Assembly: GCA_029212925.1 (NCBI GenBank)
Contig: JARGOB010000007.1
Coordinates: 1 to 64,000 of the forward strand
Direction of reading: 5' to 3'
Origin: Coxiellaceae bacterium
Lineage (GTDB): Bacteria; Pseudomonadota; Gammaproteobacteria; Coxiellales; Coxiellaceae
Length of the DNA stretch: 64,000 bases
The notes below the pieces were generated by a model, which saw only the letters and a program-made list of their open reading frames with translations, had not been told where the DNA came from and ran no database searches. Positions 37,205-45,813 of the stretch are shown one piece after another (the first letter of the stretch is position 1; the number at the start of each line of letters is the position of its first letter). The position numbers were made by a program, and so were the translations under genes.

Positions 37205-38593
37205 TTACATGAGTTTTTTATAAGGCTTAAAATATGACTTATTGGCGGCAACCAATTGCTGCGCTTCCGCACCTAAAATAACCATGGTGACCTGTGTTCC
37301 ACTAACAGCAGATGCAAATAACTTTAATGCCGCTAACTGCGATGTATTATAGGTAATAAGAAAACTTTTATTATTTTTTAATGCTGTTTTCAATGCACTG
37401 TAAAAGCGTGGATTTAATTGAGTTGAATAATCAAATAAGCCTATTGTATTATTATTTATTAATTGTGAAACAACGGTTGCATTGGAAAATATTTCATTAA
37501 CGGAATCATCACTCGCATTACGTACTAACATATTAAAATTTGTTAACGCTTGACCTTTATCTAAACGCGGCAAATACACACTACCACCATCATCCACCAT
37601 TGTACCGGCTAAGCTGACTAACACACCTTCGGTATGTACATTATCTTCCGCATCCCCTAATAATGTAACGCCTGCATTAGCGCCCTGCTGTGTACGTCGA
37701 GCCAGTTGCGATAAAATAGTAAATGATTCCTGAGAGGTACCCATCACCTGATATAAACCAGTTGGTGATGTACTACGATTATAAGAATAACCTTTAACTT
37801 TATCTTTAATGTTTTGACGCCATACTGTTAACGATTTTGCACTCAATAATATCGGATTAAATTTCTTGCTATCATCACCACCCACCCATTGTAAATAAGG
37901 ACCGGCTTTAGACAAACTATTGGTAACGATCGACGCATAGTTCAAACTATTACCCTTTCCTGTATCCAACAGCATATATACCACAGGCAATTGCGCTGAC
38001 TGTGCCTCACTAGCCACCGACTGCCAAAATGTTGTTGCCGATTTGATTGAACTGGTGTTCGGCGCGGTAAACATATGAACAAATGGTACGCGTGAATGAC
38101 TCAAGGCTTTGCCTAAATCAGCATGCTGCTGTAATTGTTCTAATGCATTAGCTCCAAAAATACTGGTCATTAAATACGGATTTTTACTTTCTTGTTTAAA
38201 TATTTCCTGCCACGCCTGAGGATGAGAAAAAGTCAATTTCGTCGAAACGAAAGTTGATTTATTAGCCATCATGGCAATGCTATGTGAAGCTTTCGCACCC
38301 AGAGGATCCAAAGCATCTACCTCAAAACCTGAAATCAATTTGTAATAATCCGAGCGGTATTGCAAACCTGTTAGCCAACGCTGAATTTCTTTAGCCGAAG
38401 TACCTTTAGGTATCACTATACGAACTAAAGTAGACTTTAAATTCAATTTTTGTATTAGTTTTAGACTGCTTGTATCTTTACTTACAGTTACTGTGAACAT
38501 CGCTGGTGATGAAGCCGCTTGCATGGTGAAAGGGAATAAAAAGCTCAGACTTAATACAGGAAAAAATCTAACCATGCGAGCACATTTTGTCAT
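37205..38593 (-). CDS. Secreted protein of unknown function (462 aa)
   Basis: The ATG at 38593 has an AAGGAAG ribosome binding site. The first ~27 residues form a signal peptide ending FTMQAASS, so the product is exported. The mature protein is rich in Ser, Thr and Lys with alternating strands and helices and has only one Cys, which lies in the signal region. Segments such as HMFTAPNTSS and VTLLGDAEDNVHTEGVLVS do not point me to a family. It is divergent from the choloylglycine-hydrolase-like gene and convergent with the SphA-like gene. No function proposed. Confidence 0.7.
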   Translation of the reverse strand: MTKCARMVRFFPVLSLSFLFPFTMQAASSPAMFTVTVSKDTSSLKLIQKLNLKSTLVRIVIPKGTSAKEIQRWLTGLQYRSDYYKLISGFEVDALDPLGAKASHSIAMMANKSTFVSTKLTFSHPQAWQEIFKQESKNPYLMTSIFGANALEQLQQHADLGKALSHSRVPFVHMFTAPNTSSIKSATTFWQSVASEAQSAQLPVVYMLLDTGKGNSLNYASIVTNSLSKAGPYLQWVGGDDSKKFNPILLSAKSLTVWRQNIKDKVKGYSYNRSTSPTGLYQVMGTSQESFTILSQLARRTQQGANAGVTLLGDAEDNVHTEGVLVSLAGTMVDDGGSVYLPRLDKGQALTNFNMLVRNASDDSVNEIFSNATVVSQLINNNTIGLFDYSTQLNPRFYSALKTALKNNKSFLITYNTSQLAALKLFASAVSGTQVTMVILGAEAQQLVAANKSYFKPYKKLM

Positions 38594-38706
38594 AATACTT
38601 CCTTGTTTATATTAGGCCTCACTATAACAGGAGTAAGAAGCTTTCACCAAAACCAAGAGTTTGGTATATTAGCTAAGCCTTTATTTTTCATCGCAAGGAA
38701 TGCACT

Positions 38707-39843
38707 ATGAAAATCAACGCTTACAAGCTTATCCCCCTTATTTCTGTCACTGCGTCAATGGCATTTTCTTGCGCACAGGCTTGCACCTATATCACCATGA
38801 AAGCTCAAGACGGCTCAGTCGTTGTTGGCCGCACCATGGAGTTTGGCCCCAACCTCAACTCGCAAGTTACCACATCACCGCGTGGTCGAGAATTTTCAAA
38901 TACCACACCTGATGGCAAAAAAAGCATGAGCTGGAAAAGCAAGTACGGCTACATCTTTATGAACTATTTTGGCCAAAATGCTGCAGTAGATGGCATGAAT
39001 GAAGAAGGCTTGACCATTAGCAGCTTATATTTACCTGGCTATACAAAATATCCTGCGCAACCGCTCACTGGCTTAGATCACGCCATACCCTATACACAAG
39101 TAGATGACTGGGCTTTAGGTAATTTTAAAACAGTCGCGGAAGTAAAAGCCGGGTTAAAAAACATCACTGTATTTTCACAAACAATGACCGTACCCAATCA
39201 TGGTCAAGTGGTATTTCCGTTACATGAAGTGATTACAGACGCCACCGGCCAAAGCATTGTAATTGAATGGGTCGATGGCAAACGGCATGTTTACGATAAC
39301 CCTTTAGGCATTTTAACCAACGCACCTACATTTGACTGGCAACTTACCAATTTAAAAAATTACGCCAATCTATCACCCTACTCACCTAAACCAATCGATA
39401 TTGATGGATTCGATTATTCCAGCACCGGCCAGGGTTCAGGCATGGTTGGATTGCCGGGCGACACTACACCGCCATCTCGCTTTGTTAAAATGGCTTTTTT
39501 ATCTAAAACGGCCTTACCAGTTGCCGATACTAACAGCGCGATGGTATTAGCTCAGCATATCATTACCAACGTATTCATTCCTAAAGGATTGGTACGCGGC
39601 ACAAAGGATGAAGGTGCAAGCGGTGTTGAAATTACCCAATGGACCGTGTTCAAAGACCTCACCAACCATGTATTGTATTTTAACAGTTATGACTACCCGC
39701 AGTTACGCTCAATTTCATTGGACAAATTGAACTTTTCTGAAGGCGCACCATCCATGAGCATTGCAATTGGCAGTGCCACACCGCAAGCGGTAGATATCAC
39801 TGAGCAATATAAGAAAATGACAACACCCAAGCCAAATGCTTGA
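38707..39843 (+). CDS. Penicillin V acylase / choloylglycine hydrolase family (Ntn) amidase
   Basis: A 378 residue Ntn-hydrolase exported to the periplasm. The signal peptide ends AQA|C26, leaving Cys26 as the N-terminal nucleophile (CTYITMKAQDG). R42, sixteen residues later in VGRTMEFGP, matches the conserved Arg of the family, and an acidic residue (E45) follows. The periplasmic, Gram-negative type (with GRTMEF) includes penicillin V acylases and N-acyl homoserine lactone acylases, so the substrate may be a signalling lactone, penicillin or bile amide. An AAGGAAT sequence precedes the ATG. Confidence 0.9.
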   Translation: MKINAYKLIPLISVTASMAFSCAQACTYITMKAQDGSVVVGRTMEFGPNLNSQVTTSPRGREFSNTTPDGKKSMSWKSKYGYIFMNYFGQNAAVDGMNEEGLTISSLYLPGYTKYPAQPLTGLDHAIPYTQVDDWALGNFKTVAEVKAGLKNITVFSQTMTVPNHGQVVFPLHEVITDATGQSIVIEWVDGKRHVYDNPLGILTNAPTFDWQLTNLKNYANLSPYSPKPIDIDGFDYSSTGQGSGMVGLPGDTTPPSRFVKMAFLSKTALPVADTNSAMVLAQHIITNVFIPKGLVRGTKDEGASGVEITQWTVFKDLTNHVLYFNSYDYPQLRSISLDKLNFSEGAPSMSIAIGSATPQAVDITEQYKKMTTPKPNA

Positions 39844-39949
39844 GCATTAACCTCAGGGCGCGCATCCGAATACGCATCACACGCTCTACGGTTGCAATTG
39901 CCCTCCCTCAGGGTAAAATAAGCCCTCTGAAAATAACGAGGCGAACACA

Positions 39950-40933
39950 ATGCATTGGTTAGCGCAATTTGGCTATTTCCTGGTCTGCACAATTACTATC
40001 GTGCTGGCAATTCTTGGTGTATTCGCCGGGGTTACTGGCATTGCCGCCAAAGCTAAAGAAGGCAAAACTAAAGGCCAGTTATCCATTAGCAAGCTCAATA
40101 AGAAATACAAACAAACCAGCGACTTACTGCATGAAAAAGTACTAAGCAAGGCCGATCTTAAAAAGCTACAGAAGGCCGACAAGAAGCAAAAAAAATCCAA
40201 TAAGAAAGCAGAACTAAAACCACGCTTATATGTACTTAACTTCCACGGCGATATCCGCGCATCCGATACAGCGGCTCTAACCGAAAGCATTAATGCCTTA
40301 TTATTGGTCGCCACCGATAAAGACCAAGTATTAGTACGACTCGAAAGTGGCGGCGGCGTGGTCTACGCCTATGGTTTAGCTGCCTCACAACTGCAACGCA
40401 TTAAACAAGCCGGTATTAAGCTCACCATTGCCATTGATAAGGTAGCCGCCAGTGGTGGTTACATGATGGCCTGTGTTGCAGACCATATTATATGCGCACC
40501 TTTTGCCATTATTGGCTCAATTGGCGTTTTAATGCAGCTGCCTAATCTGCATAGATTTTTAAAGAAAAAAGATATCGATTTTGAACAATTAACTGCCGGT
40601 CAATTCAAACGTACATTAACTGTATTCGGTGAAAATACCGAGAAAGGCCGTGAAAAAATGCAACACGAGATCGATGAAACGCATGAACTATTTAAAAGCC
40701 ATATCCAACAATGCCGCCCAATTGTAGATCTTGAACAAGTGGCAACTGGCGAACACTGGTATGGCCAGCAAGCGATCGACTTCAAATTGGTCGACCAACT
40801 GCAAACCAGTGATGACTTTTTGCTCAATTCGCGCCACGACTTCCATCTGTATGAGATCAGTTATAAAATGAAGCAACCGCTGGTTAAAAAATTATTATCC
40901 GCCAGCGAATCGCTACTATCAGGGGCACACTAA
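39950..40933 (+). CDS. sohB: SohB-like inner membrane serine peptidase (S49)
   Basis: A 327 residue member of the SppA/SohB signal-peptide-peptidase family. One N-terminal membrane helix (~5-30) is followed by a Lys-rich linker (~35-90) typical of SohB, then the S49 domain. The nucleophile motif is KVAASGGYMMACVADHI near 164-180, preceded by LESGGGVVYAYG. ACGAGG precedes the ATG. It is probably cotranscribed with the CDF transporter one base downstream. Confidence 0.9.
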   Translation: MHWLAQFGYFLVCTITIVLAILGVFAGVTGIAAKAKEGKTKGQLSISKLNKKYKQTSDLLHEKVLSKADLKKLQKADKKQKKSNKKAELKPRLYVLNFHGDIRASDTAALTESINALLLVATDKDQVLVRLESGGGVVYAYGLAASQLQRIKQAGIKLTIAIDKVAASGGYMMACVADHIICAPFAIIGSIGVLMQLPNLHRFLKKKDIDFEQLTAGQFKRTLTVFGENTEKGREKMQHEIDETHELFKSHIQQCRPIVDLEQVATGEHWYGQQAIDFKLVDQLQTSDDFLLNSRHDFHLYEISYKMKQPLVKKLLSASESLLSGAH

Positions 40934-40934
40934 C

Positions 40935-41834
40935 ATGCACATGCACGCCAAGCCGCCACACCGGGTTCTGATCGCCGCTATCATTCTTACGTTTGGATTT
41001 GCGCTTGTTGAGCTGGCTGGTGGTTTGTGGTCAAACTCTCTAGCACTCTTATCCGATGCTGGCCATATGGGCTCAGACGCACTTGCTCTTGGTATTGCAG
41101 CATTTGCCGCTTGGATTGCATTAAAACCACCTTCAGATAAACACACCTTTGGCTTAGGCCGTGCCGAAGTGATTGCTGCATGGTTAAGCAGCCTACTGAT
41201 GTTTGTCATATCAATTGTGGTCATTGTTGAAGCCGTCAAGCGATTCCATAATCCTCACCCGATTGACGGGCCTGTCGTTATGGTCATTGCTTTCATTGGT
41301 ATGCTGGTCAACATCTATATCGCCTGGTTACTCAGCAAAAGCGAGCAAACATTAAACATCCGCGCTGCGATGCTGCATGTGCTCAGTGATTTATTAGGTT
41401 CACTCGCCGCTTTAGTGTCTGGTGCTGTTGTTACTTTTACTCACTGGATAGAGATTGACCCAATTCTTTCTATATTAATTGCCGTGTTAATTATGTTTTC
41501 CAGTGTGCAACTACTGAAAGAATCGCTAGCCGTTTTAATGGAAGGTACCCCACGAAATATCAGCATTAGTAAGGTAAAGCAAAGCATGCTTTCCATTCCT
41601 GCCATAGAATCATTGCATGACCTACACATCTGGACATTATCATCTGGAAGAATTGTTTTATCTGCACACGTGGTCATCGAAACAATGGAATGCTGGGAAC
41701 ACGTCCTACAAGAATTACATCAAATACTACGTAATGACTACCACATTGAACACGTTACGCTGCAACCAGAATTACATATACACGTTATTGACAAAGCATG
41801 TGCTTCATCTAAAGGGCAGAATCATGACCACTGA
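40935..41834 (+). CDS. Cation diffusion facilitator, zinc/cadmium exporter (CzcD/ZitB type)
   Basis: A 299 residue inner membrane antiporter with six helices and a cytoplasmic C-terminal domain. The metal-site residues appear as LLSDAGHMGSD (~37-47) in helix 2 and HVLSDLLGS (~149-157) in helix 5, the pattern of zinc-transporting CDF proteins. His-rich ends (MHMHAKPPH, and HDH at the C-terminus) are usual. It directly follows sohB and overlaps the Hpt gene by 11 bases, so sohB, this gene, hpt, ubiG and gph probably form one operon. Confidence 0.92.
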   Translation: MHMHAKPPHRVLIAAIILTFGFALVELAGGLWSNSLALLSDAGHMGSDALALGIAAFAAWIALKPPSDKHTFGLGRAEVIAAWLSSLLMFVISIVVIVEAVKRFHNPHPIDGPVVMVIAFIGMLVNIYIAWLLSKSEQTLNIRAAMLHVLSDLLGSLAALVSGAVVTFTHWIEIDPILSILIAVLIMFSSVQLLKESLAVLMEGTPRNISISKVKQSMLSIPAIESLHDLHIWTLSSGRIVLSAHVVIETMECWEHVLQELHQILRNDYHIEHVTLQPELHIHVIDKACASSKGQNHDH

Positions 41835-42180
41835 CTTACACGCCATCGACTGGTCACTGTGCTTAGAGCGCGGTAATCATCAAGCTGAGCTAGCTCAAGA
41901 ATTATTAAATATGCTAGTAGCTGAACTACCAAATTACAGCAAACAAATTGAAACCGCTTTTGCGCAACAAGACAAAGGATTGCTTAGCCTGCATTTAAAT
42001 AAGTTACATGGTGCTTGCTGCTACTCTGGTGTTCCTCGCTTACAACAATTTGTTGAGACCGCTATAGCCAATATCGATCAACAAGACAAGTTACCCGAAG
42101 CGGCTTGCATCACAAATATATTACAACAAATCCAGTTGACCATTGAAGACGCTGAAAAAATTCAAGCCGAGGTGTTATAA
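41824..42180 (+). CDS. Stand-alone histidine phosphotransfer (Hpt) protein
   Basis: A 118 residue all-helical protein. The phospho-acceptor motif is LNKLHGACCYSGVPRLQQF (~58-76), matching the HxLKGxxxxxG pattern of Hpt domains, with His62 as the predicted phosphorylation site. Such domains relay phosphate between hybrid sensor kinases and response regulators; an Hpt of this kind occurs at the end of BarA/LetS kinases. Here it is a separate gene. AAAGGGCAG precedes ATG 41824, which overlaps the CDF gene. The stop abuts the GTG start of ubiG, implying translational coupling. The cognate kinase is not in the window. Confidence 0.85.
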   Translation: MTTDLHAIDWSLCLERGNHQAELAQELLNMLVAELPNYSKQIETAFAQQDKGLLSLHLNKLHGACCYSGVPRLQQFVETAIANIDQQDKLPEAACITNILQQIQLTIEDAEKIQAEVL

Positions 42181-42888
42181 GTGCAAGCTACTAGCGTCAA
42201 TCATGACCCCGCCGAACTCGAACGTTTTAATCAATTAGCCGATGAATGGTGGAACCCTCAAGGGCCTATGAAACCACTGCATCAACTCAACCCTTTGCGT
42301 TTACAATTCATCAAGCAATACACCGCATTAGAAAATCAAGCCATTTTAGATGTTGGCTGTGGTGGCGGCCTACTATCTGAGGCGATGGCAAAACTGAACG
42401 CTAATGTCAGTGCTTTAGATTTAAGCCAAGACTTACTTGCCGCAGCGCAACAGCATGCGGAACAACAATCATTACAGATTAATTATCAAGTGCAATCCGT
42501 CGAAGATTTTAGTCAACATAATGCTAGCGCATTTAATGCCGTAACTTGTATGGAAATGTTAGAACATGTGCCCGACCCAGCGGCCATTATAAAAGCATGC
42601 GCCGATTGCTTAGCTTCAGGTGGCACAGCATTTTTTTCAACCATTAATCGCAACCTAAAAGCCTATGCGCAAGGTGTTTTTGCTGCTGAATATGTATTAG
42701 GCTTATTACCACGTGGCACCCACGAATACGCTAAATTTATTAAACCATCCGAGCTATGCCACATGGCACGCGAAGCTGGATTGGAACTCATCAACTTGCA
42801 GGGCATACACTACCAACCATTCTCTGCTGCATTTTCATTAGGTGACGACGTTAGCGTCAACTACCTCGCCGCGTTTCGAAAAGCATGA
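42181..42888 (+). CDS. ubiG: Ubiquinone biosynthesis O-methyltransferase
   Basis: A 235 residue class I SAM methyltransferase carrying out both O-methylation steps of ubiquinone synthesis. Early UbiG hallmarks are FNQLADEWWNPQGPMKPLHQLNPLRL (~13-38). The SAM-binding motif is LDVGCGGGLLSEAMA (~57-71), and FFSTINRNLKAYAQ (~155-168) is also typical. The start codon is GTG, immediately after the Hpt stop. It overlaps gph by 4 bases, a pairing also seen in other gammaproteobacteria. Confidence 0.95.
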   Translation: MQATSVNHDPAELERFNQLADEWWNPQGPMKPLHQLNPLRLQFIKQYTALENQAILDVGCGGGLLSEAMAKLNANVSALDLSQDLLAAAQQHAEQQSLQINYQVQSVEDFSQHNASAFNAVTCMEMLEHVPDPAAIIKACADCLASGGTAFFSTINRNLKAYAQGVFAAEYVLGLLPRGTHEYAKFIKPSELCHMAREAGLELINLQGIHYQPFSAAFSLGDDVSVNYLAAFRKA

Positions 42889-43541
42889 GTAAACCAAAAA
42901 TAAAAGCGATATTCTTTGATGCCGACGGCACGCTATTAGATACAGCACCAAGCATTACAGCGACTATTAACCACGTGCTCGCACAAGAAAATCGAGAACC
43001 CGTCAGCGTGCAACAAATGCGCCCCGTTATTTCGGCTGGCGGTCAAGGTTTAATGCGCACCGCCTTTGGCATTGATGATGACAAGCAAATAAAAAAGCTC
43101 GCACAACGCTTACTCGATCATTACCCACAATTTATTACCCATCAGCTATCGGTATTTGAAGGTTATTACCCATTACTAGATCAACTAGAGCAACGCGGTA
43201 TTATCTGGGGTGTGGTGAGCAACAAACACGAAAGCTTTTTAAAAACTCAAATGCAACACGTTGAACTGCATCACCGCAGCCTCACCTGCATCGGTGGCGA
43301 CACCTATAAAAATAAAAAACCTCACCCACAACCATTACTCGAAGCATGTAAAATTGCTGGCATTTCACCACGCGAAACCATCTACATTGGTGATTGCGAG
43401 AACGATGTAATTGCCGCTAAACGTGCCGACATGCAAGCATGGATCGTTGAGTTTGGTTACATTCCTGATGACGGCTCACACCTCAAGTGGGGAGCAGACG
43501 CACTCTTGTCACACCCCGCAGATATTTTAAAACAACCTTAA
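42885..43541 (+). CDS. gph: Phosphoglycolate phosphatase, HAD superfamily
   Basis: A 218 residue HAD hydrolase. Motif I FFDADGTLLDTAPS (~9-22), motif II VVSNKHE (~107-113), motif III KKPHPQP and motif IV YIGDCENDV (~164-172) are all present. It would dephosphorylate 2-phosphoglycolate formed in DNA repair; sugar phosphates are alternatives within this family. It overlaps ubiG (ATGA) and ends the operon. Confidence 0.9.
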   Translation: MSKPKIKAIFFDADGTLLDTAPSITATINHVLAQENREPVSVQQMRPVISAGGQGLMRTAFGIDDDKQIKKLAQRLLDHYPQFITHQLSVFEGYYPLLDQLEQRGIIWGVVSNKHESFLKTQMQHVELHHRSLTCIGGDTYKNKKPHPQPLLEACKIAGISPRETIYIGDCENDVIAAKRADMQAWIVEFGYIPDDGSHLKWGADALLSHPADILKQP

Positions 43542-43707
43542 AGCTGGATTAACACAGCCCTCAAGACAACAAAATGTACTTTTGGATTTTTTAGTACGCA
43601 AAAATTCCCGTGTAACCTATTGATATATATATAGATATTTAAACCAAAGTTTAATAATTCATTAATATTAGCGCGCTAAAATTAATCATATATTACTAGA
43701 GAGAATA

Positions 43708-45813
43708 GTGTGGACAGGCGAAATGAGACGTAGCGACACAGAGGAATTTACAGCCGATCTAAACAAGCGAATAATTGCAATTAACACAGCAGTAAATCTT
43801 CGCGCGCCCAAAGGTTCAGGCCACCAAGTCACTGGCGGCGCTGTCACGTTAGATGAGATTGCAGGCTTAGCTGCTAATGTTAAGCAACATCGACTCGACC
43901 TCATACATAACGCACGTAGCTTTTTATCCGTTTCCACTTATAAATTCGAAGCTGACAGCGAAGAAGGCGCAGAAGTTTTAGCAGCCATCAAAGATCGCAT
44001 CAAACAAGCCACTGAATCTGGCCAGGCTTTTACACTGAAAATAATCACCAATCAACGTGGCGGACCCAGTAGACTACTCAAGCCTCGCGATAAACACCAA
44101 CAATTAATTTATCGTGAGATAGCCAAGCTAAAAGAACAATATGCCGCTACTAGCAACATCCATATTGACATCAAACCACACGATGCATTGTTACGCGATA
44201 CATTCCATCAAAAAGTATGGTTAGCAGACAATGCCAGTGGTGAAGCATGCGCGCTATTAGGCAGTGGTGATATTTGGCATGCTAGTAATGTGGAACACCG
44301 ACGTCGCGAGATGTGCACCCTCTTACGCGGCTTTCTTGCCAAAGAATTACTGCACGTTTTTAATACCCTATGGCAAGCCGGCATGCCTGCCGCTAAACAA
44401 GTTAAAAGCTTTGATTATGATGAAGCAGTCCAGCAATTGTCAACCACAACACCCATGGCTGAACAACATGATGCCACAGGCATCACAACACGCGGCATAG
44501 TAATCAGCAAACAAGAATCGGCCACACTGCCAGACACCATGGCTCCAGCGCTAGTAGCACTAAAGCAAGGCATAGAACAAACACGTGCTGGTGAAAAAAT
44601 CTCAATGGTCGTTTCCAATATTAATAATCAGTGCATTATCGATGCCATCATTGCAGCCGTTAAGCGCGGCGTGCAATTTCGTTTTTATGCCGATAAATAT
44701 GAAAACCACCGCCAAGAAAGCCGATACGGTGGTGGCACGAACATCGCCAGCATCGATCACATTGTTAGCAGTTTAAACCCACTATACTGGCCACAGCTGG
44801 AAATTCGCTGGGCAACACGTGATGATAACTACTCGGCATTAGTACCCAGAGAAGAAAAAAATCGCTACGGCGGTGTGCACACTAAATCGACTTCTTTTAG
44901 CTGGGGAATGACACTTTCTGGTTCTAGCGCCTATGACGAACAAGCTAACTGTTCACGCGAATTAGATATAGTTATGTACGGCAAATCTGTAGCCAAGAAA
45001 ATGAAAGACTCTGTGTTCAAACCTCACTTTAAAAACGCTCGTGATTATTTTATTGATCGCGCTATTGAGTTGGTACCTACCTATCATGCCGAACTAAGAG
45101 ATGCATTGGCTGCTATTCCTGCTCAACATCATAATGAAACAACAGATCAGCAACGCACTCGCGCTTATGAGCTGTGTGATTACTACATCAAAAAAAACCC
45201 AAACTGTTTTCAGGATCTTGAAGATTTTGACGTAATACGTGCACGTGATCTATTGCATCGCTCAACAAAATCCTACTCAACGCTATCAACAAATCATGAC
45301 ATTGAATTCGATGGTATTAAAATCAGAGTAGCACATGCTATTCAAGACTATTTCATAAAACACAGCCCAACAAGCTTAAGTTTGTTTCATTCAGGCGGTC
45401 GACATCGCGCACAGCAATTACTAGCGGCATTAGAGAAACCCGATGTGTTTACAAATAAACAAATCGCACGTTTATTATTCCGCTTTTTGCATTACAAAGA
45501 ATACAAATACAATGGCATTACGCGTCAAGCGCGCCTTAACCCGCACTCACTAAATACGTATATATTAAAAGCCATACTGCAGGTTGATAAATTGTCTTGC
45601 GACCCTAATCAATCAAAATCTCAAGTGTTATCCACACTGATAAAAGTGATACGTCCTGTGGCAACAACAGCAGTCAATCCTACCAAAGAAGTTCCTGCAT
45701 CTCCCGGCGGCTCAACAGTCAGCGACGCCATGAGCACGCCGGTAACTGTCGATAATTCTTCACCAAGGCAACCTGATCCCGATGAACGGCGTCCCAGCTT
45801 TATCTACGGATAA
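43708..45813 (+). CDS. Phospholipase D-like protein (701 aa), effector-like
   Basis: A large cytosolic-looking protein with two PLD-type HKD regions. The first is FHQKVWLADN (H167, K169, D174) followed by LLGSGDIWHASN and a Glu (HRRRE). The second is VHTKSTSFS (H391, K393, but Ser398 where Asp is expected), then SGSSAYDEQANCSRELD. This two-domain layout fits the PLD superfamily (phospholipase, nuclease or transphosphatidylase). The C-terminal ~220 residues are helical and unrecognised. The start may be GTG 43708 (AGAGAG upstream) or ATG 43723 (AGG upstream). There is no signal peptide. Secretion is inferred only from the company it keeps. It overlaps the convergent gene by 10 bases. Confidence 0.72.
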   Translation: MWTGEMRRSDTEEFTADLNKRIIAINTAVNLRAPKGSGHQVTGGAVTLDEIAGLAANVKQHRLDLIHNARSFLSVSTYKFEADSEEGAEVLAAIKDRIKQATESGQAFTLKIITNQRGGPSRLLKPRDKHQQLIYREIAKLKEQYAATSNIHIDIKPHDALLRDTFHQKVWLADNASGEACALLGSGDIWHASNVEHRRREMCTLLRGFLAKELLHVFNTLWQAGMPAAKQVKSFDYDEAVQQLSTTTPMAEQHDATGITTRGIVISKQESATLPDTMAPALVALKQGIEQTRAGEKISMVVSNINNQCIIDAIIAAVKRGVQFRFYADKYENHRQESRYGGGTNIASIDHIVSSLNPLYWPQLEIRWATRDDNYSALVPREEKNRYGGVHTKSTSFSWGMTLSGSSAYDEQANCSRELDIVMYGKSVAKKMKDSVFKPHFKNARDYFIDRAIELVPTYHAELRDALAAIPAQHHNETTDQQRTRAYELCDYYIKKNPNCFQDLEDFDVIRARDLLHRSTKSYSTLSTNHDIEFDGIKIRVAHAIQDYFIKHSPTSLSLFHSGGRHRAQQLLAALEKPDVFTNKQIARLLFRFLHYKEYKYNGITRQARLNPHSLNTYILKAILQVDKLSCDPNQSKSQVLSTLIKVIRPVATTAVNPTKEVPASPGGSTVSDAMSTPVTVDNSSPRQPDPDERRPSFIYG

